Shown: positions 50,184 to 57,820 of the stretch, one piece after another
Layout of the letters: each line of letters begins with the position of its first letter
How positions within the stretch are numbered: the stretch's first letter is position 1
DNA from: DSNY01 sp040752195
Lineage (GTDB): Bacteria; Pseudomonadota; Gammaproteobacteria; Burkholderiales; Burkholderiaceae_F
DNA: 64,000 nucleotides
Assembly: GCA_040752195.1 (NCBI GenBank)
Contig: JBFMFC010000014.1
Span: forward strand, 1 to 64,000
Reading direction: 5' to 3'
Program-made: the position numbers and the translations under genes
The notes under the pieces: generated by a model
Told to the model about the DNA's origin: nothing
Database searches by the model: none
The model's input: the letters and a program-made list of their open reading frames with translations, nothing else

Positions 50184-50756
50184 TTACCGCCCCCGTTGCA
50201 GCGGCTCGTCGACGTCGCCCGCCTGGCTCGCCGGCGCGGCTGCGGACGAGTCGCCGTCGGGTGCGAGCCGGCGCGCGCCATTGAAGCGCGCCGCCCAGTA
50301 CGGCTCGTCGAGCCCGTCGACGCGCACCTGACCCCGCCGCGCGGGTGCATGGACGAAGCGGCCATCGCCGATGTAGATGCCGACATGCGAGAACGCCCGG
50401 CCCAGCGTATTGAAGAAGACGAGATCGCCCGGCTGCAGCCGCTCGCGTTCGACGGCGAACCCGCTGCGAACGATCTCGTGCGACCGGCGCGGCAACTCCA
50501 GCCCGAGTGCGTCCAGAAACACGTAGCGCACCAGCCCACTGCAGTCGAAACCGCGGCTCGGGTCGTCGCCGCCGTAGCGGTACGGGACGCCAAGATGCGC
50601 GAGCGCGCGCACGGCAACGTCCGCACCGATCAACGCGCCGGTGCCGCCGCCCGTTTGCGCGCGCACCGCACAACCGGCGAGCGCGGATAAAAGCACCGCC
50701 GCGCCGGCTCTTGCCACGTGGCGCCAGTTCCAAGAATGCGTGATGGGCGGACGCAT
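50184..50756 (-). CDS. NlpC/P60 family lipoprotein, cell-wall peptidase
   Basis: This 190-residue protein has a lipoprotein signal with lipobox LLSALAGC, so it is anchored in the outer or inner membrane. The NlpC/P60 domain has the nucleophile Cys in DDPSRGFDCSGLVRYVFLD and His in RAFSHVGIYIGDGRFVHAPA. Relatives such as Spr/MepS cut peptide crosslinks in murein. ATG 50756 is chosen because the lipoprotein signal starts there. It is divergent from the response-regulator gene. Confidence 0.93.
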   Translation of the reverse strand: MRPPITHSWNWRHVARAGAAVLLSALAGCAVRAQTGGGTGALIGADVAVRALAHLGVPYRYGGDDPSRGFDCSGLVRYVFLDALGLELPRRSHEIVRSGFAVERERLQPGDLVFFNTLGRAFSHVGIYIGDGRFVHAPARRGQVRVDGLDEPYWAARFNGARRLAPDGDSSAAAPASQAGDVDEPLQRGR

Positions 50757-50907
50757 GGAAACGCTCCAGGCCGCGCCGAAGATAGCCGATAGCGACGGGA
50801 AAACCCAGTGCTTTCCTGCGCTTACATCGCACGTTTCCGGTAAATTGCACGCTCGATTCTCCGGCGCGCAACGCGTGCGCCCGGCCTGAACACTCCGCGG
50901 TGAACGC

Positions 50908-52086
50908 GTGGCCAGCGAAACGATCACCCCCGGCTATCCGAGCGCGCCGAAGGCGCGCGTGCTGATCGCAGACGACTCGCGCATCGTGCGCGCATCGATC
51001 ACCCAGCACATCCGCGATCGCTTCGAGATCCGCGAAGTCACGGACGGTGACGCAGCCTGGCAGGCCATCCTGCTCGACGCGTCGATCCGCGTCGTGATCA
51101 CGGATCTGACGATGCCGAAGGTCGACGGCTTCGAGCTGCTGACGCGGGTGCGCAGCTCGAAGGTGCAGCGTATCCGCGAGCTGCCGGTGATCGTGATCTC
51201 GGGTGAGGACGAAGTCGCCGAGCGCGAGCGCGCCGCTTCGATGGGCGCGACGGACTTCATCCAGAAAGGCGCCGGCGCCGCGGAACTGATCTCGCGCCTC
51301 GAGGTGCTGGTCAAGCTTGCCGCCACGCGCGAGGCGCTGCAGGAGAGCCAGGCCTCGCTCGAATCCGCGCGTACCGTCGATCCCGACACGGAACTGCTGA
51401 ACCTGCCCTTCTTCGACAAACAGGTCGAGAAGTTGATCTCGTTCGCGCGACGCAATCTGACCGACGTCGCCGTCATCTGCGTGCGCGTCGAACTGTCGAT
51501 GCCGAAGTCCGAAACCTGGGAAGGCGAGATCGAGCAGCGCGTCAAGCTGGTCGGCCGCGCGCTCGCCGCGTCGATCCGGCTCGAGGACCTCGGCACGCGC
51601 TCGGACCGCTTTGAGTTCTGCGTGGCCACGCAGGCGAGCGGGCTGTCCGGCGTGCTGCGCTTCGCGGCGCGACTGCGCAAGGTCCTGGAGAACGTCGAAG
51701 CGGCGGGCCCGGGAGTCGAGGTCTGGACCTGCATCGGCGTGGCCACCCTGTCGGAAGAACTGCGGCGCGGCGCCGAGGAGCTGCGGCTGCTGGCGCAGAA
51801 GCGCGCGCAGCAGGCGCAGTCGAGCCGCTCCCGCCGGATCATCCTCGGCACGTCCGAAGGTGTGGCGCCGGGCGCGATCGAAAGCCGGCCCGACGACGGG
51901 TCGATGGACATCGGTCTGGCGCTGGCGCTGATCCGAGCAGGACGCGCGGACGAAGTCGTGCCGCACCTGCCGCGACTGCTCGACCAGATCAACCCGCTGC
52001 TGAAGCTCGTTCGCCAGCAGCGGGAACTACAAGCCACGGGGTCGGAGGGATTGCGCAATGACGACGTACAAGGAGTTCCACGCTAG
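50908..52086 (+). CDS. response regulator with degenerate GGDEF domain
   Basis: This 392-residue protein has a receiver domain (residues 15-140) with acidic pair ARVLIADDSRIVRASI, phospho-acceptor Asp in VVITDLTMPKVDGFEL, Ser in PVIVISGEDEV and Lys in DFIQKGAG. A coiled linker and a GGDEF-like domain follow (DPDTELLNLPFFDKQVEKLI), but the signature loop reads RSDRFEFCVA in place of RGGDEF, so cyclase activity is unlikely. It starts with GTG 50908. The 3' end overlaps prpE by 29 nt. It may be a regulatory or c-di-GMP/GTP-sensing protein. Confidence 0.85.
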   Translation: MASETITPGYPSAPKARVLIADDSRIVRASITQHIRDRFEIREVTDGDAAWQAILLDASIRVVITDLTMPKVDGFELLTRVRSSKVQRIRELPVIVISGEDEVAERERAASMGATDFIQKGAGAAELISRLEVLVKLAATREALQESQASLESARTVDPDTELLNLPFFDKQVEKLISFARRNLTDVAVICVRVELSMPKSETWEGEIEQRVKLVGRALAASIRLEDLGTRSDRFEFCVATQASGLSGVLRFAARLRKVLENVEAAGPGVEVWTCIGVATLSEELRRGAEELRLLAQKRAQQAQSSRSRRIILGTSEGVAPGAIESRPDDGSMDIGLALALIRAGRADEVVPHLPRLLDQINPLLKLVRQQRELQATGSEGLRNDDVQGVPR

Positions 52087-53956
52087 ATCGATCCGCGACA
52101 AGGACGGTTTCTGGCGCGAACAGGCGGCGCTGATCGACTGGGGCAAGCCGTTCGACAGGGTGCTCGACTATTCGCGCCCGCCGTTCGCAAAGTGGTTCGT
52201 CGGCGGCACCACCAACCTGTGCCACAACGCGGTCGATCGGCACCTCGCCGCGCGCGGCGAGCGCAACGCGCTGATCTACGTCTCCACCGAGACGGACCAG
52301 GAGAAGAGCTACACGTTCAAGCAGTTGCACCGCGAGGTGAACCGCTTCGCGGGCATCCTCAAGGGGCTGGGCGTGGGGCGCGGCGACCGCGTGCTGATCT
52401 ACATGCCGATGATCCCGGAGGCGATGTTCGCAATGCTCGCCTGCGTGCGCATCGGCGCGATCCATTCGGTCGTCTTCGGTGGTTTCGCCTCGGTGTCGCT
52501 GGCGACGCGGATCGACGATGCGCGACCGAAGGTCATCGTCAGCGCCGACGCCGGCTCGCGCGCGGGCAAGCCGGTGCCTTACAAGGCGCTGCTCGACGAA
52601 GCGATTCGGCTTTCGACGTTTCCGCCCGAAAAGGTCGTGCTCGTCAATCGCGGACTGGCCGAGATGCCGGTCGTCGCCGGCCGCGACCTCGACTACGCGA
52701 AACTGCGCGCCGAGCACATGAACGACGAAGTGCCGTGCGAGTGGCTCGAGTCGAGCGAGCCGTCGTACATCCTGTACACGTCGGGAACGACGGGCAAGCC
52801 GAAGGGCGTGCAGCGCGACACCGGCGGCTACGCGGTCGCGCTCGCCGCGTCGATGAAGCACATCTTCTGCGGCAGTCCAGGCGAAACGTACTTCTCGACC
52901 AGCGACATCGGCTGGGTCGTCGGCCACTCGTACATCGTCTACGGGCCGCTGATCGCGGGCATGGCCACCGTGATGTACGAGGGCACGCCGATCCGCCCCG
53001 ACGGCGGCATCTGGTGGAAGATCGTCGAACGGCACAAGGTGACGACGATGTTCTCGTCGCCGACCGCGATCCGCGTGCTGAAAAAACAGGATCCCGCGCT
53101 GCTGAGGAAATACGACCTGTCGTCGCTGCGGTTGCTGTTCCTCGCCGGCGAGCCGCTCGATGAACCCACCGCGCGCTGGATCGCCGACGGCCTCGGCAAG
53201 CCCATCATCGATCACTACTGGCAGACCGAGACCGGCTGGCCGATCCTGGCGCTGGCGCGGGGAGTCGACCCCACGATGCCGATCAAGTTCGGCTCGCCCG
53301 GCGTGCCTTGCTACGGCTACGACGTGAGGCTCTACAGCGAAGTCGACGGTTCGGAGGTCGGCGCCGACGAAAAGGGCGTGGTCGGCATCGAAGGGCCGCT
53401 GCCGCCCGGCTGCATGACGACGGTGTGGGGCGACGACGAGCGCTTCGTCAAGACGTACTGGACGAGCGTGCCGAACCGGCAGGTCTATTCGACTTTCGAC
53501 TGGGGCATACGCGACAAGGACGGCTACTACTTCATCCTCGGCCGCACCGACGACGTGATCAACGTCGCCGGCCACCGGCTCGGCACGCGCGAGATCGAGG
53601 AGTCGATCAGCTCGCACCCGAACATCGCCGAGGTCGCCGTCGTCGGTGTCGCGGACGCGCTCAAGGGCCAGGTCGCAGTCGCTTTCGCCGTCGTCAAGGA
53701 CGCGTCGAAGATCGCCACAGCGGCGCTGAAGCTCGCGCACGAAGGCGAGATCATGAAGACCGTCGACACGCAGCTCGGCGCGGTCGCGCGGCCGGCGCGC
53801 GTGCACTTCGTCAACGTGCTGCCGAAGACGCGCTCGGGCAAGCTGCTGCGCCGCTCGATCCAGGCGATCTGCGAGGGCCGCGATCCGGGTGATCTGACGA
53901 CGATCGAGGACCCGACCGCGCTCGACCAGATCCGCGCCGCGATCGCCGGCCGCTAG
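52058..53956 (+). CDS. prpE: propionyl-CoA synthetase (acetyl-CoA synthetase family)
   Basis: This 632-residue acyl-adenylate-forming enzyme activates propionate (or acetate). Core motifs: PSYILYTSGTTGKPKGVQRD, TYFSTSDIGWVVGHSYIVYG, IDHYWQTETGWPILAL, FILGRTDDVINVAGHRLGTR and the acylatable Lys in LPKTRSGKLLRRSIQAI. Length and the N-terminal FWREQAALIDWGKPFDRVLD fit PrpE better than Acs. No prpBCD genes are visible. It overlaps the response-regulator gene, a rare pairing. Confidence 0.92.
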   Translation: MTTYKEFHARSIRDKDGFWREQAALIDWGKPFDRVLDYSRPPFAKWFVGGTTNLCHNAVDRHLAARGERNALIYVSTETDQEKSYTFKQLHREVNRFAGILKGLGVGRGDRVLIYMPMIPEAMFAMLACVRIGAIHSVVFGGFASVSLATRIDDARPKVIVSADAGSRAGKPVPYKALLDEAIRLSTFPPEKVVLVNRGLAEMPVVAGRDLDYAKLRAEHMNDEVPCEWLESSEPSYILYTSGTTGKPKGVQRDTGGYAVALAASMKHIFCGSPGETYFSTSDIGWVVGHSYIVYGPLIAGMATVMYEGTPIRPDGGIWWKIVERHKVTTMFSSPTAIRVLKKQDPALLRKYDLSSLRLLFLAGEPLDEPTARWIADGLGKPIIDHYWQTETGWPILALARGVDPTMPIKFGSPGVPCYGYDVRLYSEVDGSEVGADEKGVVGIEGPLPPGCMTTVWGDDERFVKTYWTSVPNRQVYSTFDWGIRDKDGYYFILGRTDDVINVAGHRLGTREIEESISSHPNIAEVAVVGVADALKGQVAVAFAVVKDASKIATAALKLAHEGEIMKTVDTQLGAVARPARVHFVNVLPKTRSGKLLRRSIQAICEGRDPGDLTTIEDPTALDQIRAAIAGR

Positions 53957-53975
53957 CGCCGACCGGCCACGCGCG

Positions 53976-54722
53976 ATGATCGACACGCTGTCGTATGCGG
54001 CGGCGGCGCTCGTGCTGCCGCCGATATCCCTGATCCTGCTCGCACTGCTCGGCGTCGCGTGGTCGCGACGCTCGCGCACGCTCGGCCTCGGGCTCGCGTA
54101 CGGGTCGCTGATCGGACTGCTCGCGCTCAGCACGGGCACCGTGGCGCAAGCGCTGATCCGCACGCTCGAAGTCCCGCCGCTCGGCGACACCAGGACGACC
54201 GGCGCGCAGGCGATCGTCATCCTCGCAGGCGGCCGCAGCCGCGGTGCGCCCGAATGGGGCGGCGAAGCCGTCCGCGCGTTCACGCTGCAACGGGTTCGCT
54301 ACGGCGCGCGGCTGGCGCGCGAAACCGGACTGCCGATCCTGGTCAGCGGCGGCAAGCCCGGCGGCGGACGCCACGCCGAGGCCGAGCTGATGCGTGATCT
54401 GCTGCGCGACGAGTTCGGTGTGGCGCCGCGCTGGGTCGAGGCGGCGAGCGAAACGACCCGCGACAACGCGCGGCTTAGCGCCGCCGTGCTGCTGCCTGCG
54501 GGCATCGAGCGCGTGCTGCTCGTCACCGACGCGTGGCACATCCCGCGTGCACGCCCGGCGTTCGAGCGGCACGGCCTGAAGGTCACGCCCGCGCCGACCG
54601 GCTATCTCGGGCAGGCCGCGTTCCGCCCGCTGGACCTGGTTCCGAACGCCGAAAGTCTGCGCGTCGCCCACATCGCCTTGCGCGAATGGCTCGGCATCGC
54701 GTGGTACCGGCTGCGCGATTGA
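53976..54722 (+). CDS. YdcF/ElyC-type DUF218 membrane protein
   Basis: This 248-residue protein has two N-terminal membrane helices and a DUF218 Rossmann-like domain: AIVILAGGRSRGAPEWGGEA, PILVSGGKPGGGRHAEAELM, EAASETTRDNARLSAAVLLP and VLLVTDAWHIPRARPAFERH. Relatives ElyC and SanA affect envelope and peptidoglycan precursors. It lies 19 bp after prpE. Confidence 0.9.
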   Translation: MIDTLSYAAAALVLPPISLILLALLGVAWSRRSRTLGLGLAYGSLIGLLALSTGTVAQALIRTLEVPPLGDTRTTGAQAIVILAGGRSRGAPEWGGEAVRAFTLQRVRYGARLARETGLPILVSGGKPGGGRHAEAELMRDLLRDEFGVAPRWVEAASETTRDNARLSAAVLLPAGIERVLLVTDAWHIPRARPAFERHGLKVTPAPTGYLGQAAFRPLDLVPNAESLRVAHIALREWLGIAWYRLRD

Positions 54723-54754
54723 TCCTTGGCATCCATCACACGGAGGACGAACAC

Positions 54755-55159
54755 ATGCAGACCAAGAAGGTGCTCACGCACGACGACGCGCGCAAGATCG
54801 CCGCGGCCGCCGAAGCGGAGGCGAAGAAGAACAACTGGGCGGTGACCATCGCGATCGTCGACGACGGCGGCCATCTGCTCTGGTTGCAGCGGCTCGACGG
54901 CGCCGCGCCGATTTCCTCGTACATCGGCCCGGAGAAGGCGCGCGCCTCCGCGCTCGGCCGGCGTGAGACGAAGATCTACGAGGACATGATCAACAACGGC
55001 CGGACCGCGTTCCTGTCGGCACCGCTGCAAGGCATGCTCGAGGGCGGCGTGCCGATCGTCGTCGACGGCCAGGTCGTCGGCGCGGTCGGCGTCTCGGGCG
55101 TCAAGTCGAGCGAAGACGCGCAGATCGCCAGGGCGGGGATCGCCGCCCTGGCGGCGTAG
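54755..55159 (+). CDS. GlcG/HbpS-family (DUF336) protein
   Basis: This 134-residue protein matches GlcG/HbpS: TIAIVDDGGHLLWLQRLDGA, SSYIGPEKARASALGRRETK, GGVPIVVDGQVVGAVGVSGV and SSEDAQIARAGIAAL. Members bind heme or small aromatic or cobalamin-like ligands, but no signal peptide is present here and the ligand is unknown. ATG 54755 has GGAGG upstream. It lies 32 bp after the YdcF gene and converges on the MFS gene. Confidence 0.9.
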   Translation: MQTKKVLTHDDARKIAAAAEAEAKKNNWAVTIAIVDDGGHLLWLQRLDGAAPISSYIGPEKARASALGRRETKIYEDMINNGRTAFLSAPLQGMLEGGVPIVVDGQVVGAVGVSGVKSSEDAQIARAGIAALAA

Positions 55160-55161
55160 CG

Positions 55162-56463
55162 TCAGTCCGGCGCGAGCGCGGCCAGACGGCCGCGCTCGAC
55201 GTCCATCGCGGCGATCAGCACAAGCCCGACGGCGAAGAAGCCGCCGGTGACCAGAATCGCCTGCCGGTGCTCGTTGCCGGTGGCAAGCATCACGGCGCCA
55301 TACGTCAGCGGCCCGACGATCGCGGCCAGCTGGGTCGCCAACGTCCACAGCCCGTAGAACTCGGCCAGCCGGTGCGACGGCGCGAACAGCCCCACCATGG
55401 CGCGGCCGGCCGACTGGCTTGAACCCATCGCCAGCCCGGCCAGGTTCGCCGCGACCCAGAACATCGCTTCGGTCGTCGCCACCGCGGCAACCCAGGTCAT
55501 CGCCAGCCACGCCAGCAGCGTCAGCGCAAGCGCGCGCCGATGGCCGATCGCGTCCTGCACGTAGCCGAACCCGAACGCCCCGATCGCTGCGGTGACATTG
55601 ACGATCAGCACCAGCAGCATCGTCTGCTCGAAACCGAACTTCATCACGTCCTGCGCGTAGATCGCCGCCAGCGCGATCACGACCGTGACGCCCGCTTGAT
55701 AAAAGGCGCCGCACGCCAGCAGCGCCGCAAAGTCGCGATACCGGCGCGCTTCGCGCAGCGTCTGCCACAGCCGGCGCAGCGAAGCGGCCACGTACCCGCC
55801 CACCGGCAGCGCGGTTTGCGGACGGGCTCGCTCCTGCAGGATAAGCAACGTCGGGATCGCGGCGAGCGCAAAAACGCCGGCGACGATCAGCATCGTGATC
55901 GGCACGAATTGCTCGGCGGTGGCGCCCTGACCGCGCGCCCAGACGACGTAGCCCAGGCACAGCGCGAGCGCGATCAACCCGCCGACATAACCGAAGCTCC
56001 AGCCCCAGCCGGAGACGCGGCCGAGCGCCTCGGGCCGCGCGAGCTCCGGCAGGAAGGCTGCGATCAGCGCGACCCCCGTCATGAAGAAGAAGTTCGACAC
56101 GATGATCGTGGCCGAAGCGATCGCGACATCGCCCGGCCCCGCCAGCGCGAGCGCCGCCGTCGAAGCCACGCAGCCGCCGGTGGACAGCGCGAGCAGCACC
56201 TTCTTGCGCGCACGCAGATCCGCGTACGCGCCGATCAGCGGCATCGCGACCATCACGAGCGCATTGGACGCCGCGAGCACCCAGGTCCAGACGGTGGTCG
56301 GGTGTGCCAGCCCCGCGGCGACGACCCCGACGAAGTAAGCGTTGAACACCGCCGTCAGGACGACCGTCGTGTAGCCGGAATTGGCGAAGTCGTAGCACGC
56401 CCACGCAGCAACTTCGCGGCGCGTGACGCCGGGGTTCAGGGCTTCCGGATCGAACAGGGGCAT
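55162..56463 (-). CDS. MFS transporter, UMF1/Atg22-like
   Basis: This 433-residue protein has about twelve membrane helices and the UMF1 opening VAAWACYDFANSGYTTVVLT, AVFNAYFVGVVA, with MVAMPLIGAYADLRARKKVL (the MFS loop 2-3 motif) and GSSQSAGRAMVGLFAPSHRL. Atg22-like carriers export amino acids or other small molecules; the substrate is unknown. ATG 56463 (MPLFDPEALNPGV) is chosen. It is divergent from the Lrp gene over 53 bp, so Lrp may control it. Confidence 0.92.
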   Translation of the reverse strand: MPLFDPEALNPGVTRREVAAWACYDFANSGYTTVVLTAVFNAYFVGVVAAGLAHPTTVWTWVLAASNALVMVAMPLIGAYADLRARKKVLLALSTGGCVASTAALALAGPGDVAIASATIIVSNFFFMTGVALIAAFLPELARPEALGRVSGWGWSFGYVGGLIALALCLGYVVWARGQGATAEQFVPITMLIVAGVFALAAIPTLLILQERARPQTALPVGGYVAASLRRLWQTLREARRYRDFAALLACGAFYQAGVTVVIALAAIYAQDVMKFGFEQTMLLVLIVNVTAAIGAFGFGYVQDAIGHRRALALTLLAWLAMTWVAAVATTEAMFWVAANLAGLAMGSSQSAGRAMVGLFAPSHRLAEFYGLWTLATQLAAIVGPLTYGAVMLATGNEHRQAILVTGGFFAVGLVLIAAMDVERGRLAALAPD

Positions 56464-56516
56464 GGGCGCTCCGCGGGCGGATGGTAGCGGCAACCCGGAC
56501 CATATACTGCGCGCCC

Positions 56517-56984
56517 ATGAACAGCCTCGACCGCATCGACCGGCAGATCCTCGAGATCCTCCAGCGCGACGGACGAATCACGAACCAGGCGCTGTCGGAG
56601 CGGGTGGCGCTGAGCCCGCGCGCCTGCCTCGAACGCGTGCGCCGCCTCGAGCGCGCCGGCATCATCGCCGGCTACATGGCGGTGATCGAGCCGCGCAAGC
56701 TGGGCGGGCTGCTGACCATCGTCGTCGAGGTGTCGCTGCGCGAGCAGAGCCAGGCCACGCACGCGCGCTTCGAGCAGAAAATTCGCGCGTGCGACGAGGT
56801 GATCGAGTGCTTTCTCGTCTCCGGCAGTTGCGACTACGTGCTGCGGCTCGCCTGCCGCAGCCTCGACCACTACCGCGAACTGACCAACGCCTGGACCGAC
56901 GATCCGACGCTCGGTGTGGAGCGCATCGCCTCGAAACCCGAGCTGCAGACGGTCAAGGCATTCCGCGGCTACCCCCTGCCCTGA
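56517..56984 (+). CDS. Lrp/AsnC-family transcriptional regulator
   Basis: This 155-residue regulator has an N-terminal HTH (LDRIDRQILEILQRDGRITN, QALSERVALSPRACLERVRR) and a C-terminal RAM ligand domain (RACDEVIECFLVSGSCDYVL). Lrp proteins sense amino acids. TATACT at about 56503 is a likely -10 box. It lies near the ornithine aminotransferase/DDAH fusion gene, and in other bacteria Lrp genes sit beside rocD/ddaH, so control of arginine or ornithine use is inferred. Its end overlaps the converging HD gene by 32 nt. Confidence 0.93.
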   Translation: MNSLDRIDRQILEILQRDGRITNQALSERVALSPRACLERVRRLERAGIIAGYMAVIEPRKLGGLLTIVVEVSLREQSQATHARFEQKIRACDEVIECFLVSGSCDYVLRLACRSLDHYRELTNAWTDDPTLGVERIASKPELQTVKAFRGYPLP

Positions 56985-57618
56985 CCCGGTCGATCGACTC
57001 GCGCAGGTTGCTGCGCGTGATCGCCTCGAAGCGCTCGCGAAACGCGGGCAGGCAGAAAATCGTCGGGCGCTCGAGCAGCCGCTCGAAAAACTGCACGCGC
57101 CGCTGCGCGAAGAAGTCCCAGGCGTCGTCGTCGTCTTCCACCAGGATCAGGGCCCGCTGCTCGGCGAACACTTCGCGCGAATAGCGGACAAACTCGTCCG
57201 GCGCCGCCGCCAGCCGCATCAGATCCAGATCGAGGACGAGCTTCGCCTCGCCGCTGCGAGCGACGTGCTCGGCCGTGTCCATCACGATGGCGTACGCCGT
57301 CTCGACCAGCGGCGCGGCGAGCCTGCCTGCGTAGACGCGAAGCAGTTGCGCCGACAGCGCCTCGTTCAGCCCGCGCGCTGCGCCCGGAACGTAGATCGCG
57401 TCGTGGAACAGCACCGCCAGCGCCTGCGGTGCCGACAGCGGCAGCCCGAAGCCGACGGCCGCGTCGAACATCTCGTGCAGATGGCGCCGATCGTGATAGC
57501 GGCGGTGCGGCTCGTCGTAGAAGCGCAGCACCTGCTCGATGCGCTGCCGCTCGAATCCCGCTGCGACGAGCGGCGCGAGCGCCGGGTGCTCCGCGTTCAG
57601 CGCAGCGGTCGGGTTCAT
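56953..57618 (-). CDS. predicted HD-superfamily metal-dependent phosphohydrolase (COG4339)
   Basis: This 221-residue protein shows the pattern of COG4339: YDEPHRRYHDRRHLHEMFDA gives metal-binding His residues, LAVLFHDAIYVPGAARGLNE the HD pair, and LVLDLDLMRLAAAPDEFVRY the C-terminal Asp. Substrate unknown. ATG 57618 is chosen; 57627 is possible. It converges on and overlaps the Lrp gene. Confidence 0.88.
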   Translation of the reverse strand: MNPTAALNAEHPALAPLVAAGFERQRIEQVLRFYDEPHRRYHDRRHLHEMFDAAVGFGLPLSAPQALAVLFHDAIYVPGAARGLNEALSAQLLRVYAGRLAAPLVETAYAIVMDTAEHVARSGEAKLVLDLDLMRLAAAPDEFVRYSREVFAEQRALILVEDDDDAWDFFAQRRVQFFERLLERPTIFCLPAFRERFEAITRSNLRESIDRVRAGGSRGMP

Positions 57619-57820
57619 GCGGGGCATCCTAGTGGTCGCGGCAGTGGGCGCCAACGCGAATATTCCGGCCCGGTCGCTGCAGCGCAGCACGCGTGACTGC
57701 AGAAGCTGTGCCCGGCGGGGCTCGATACGACAAACTCGGCAAACGCGCCGCGCCAAATTCGCCGCCGATGCAGCGACGGCTGCTTAGACTCTGACCGCAA
57801 CGATCCGTCCCGAGGCCGCC

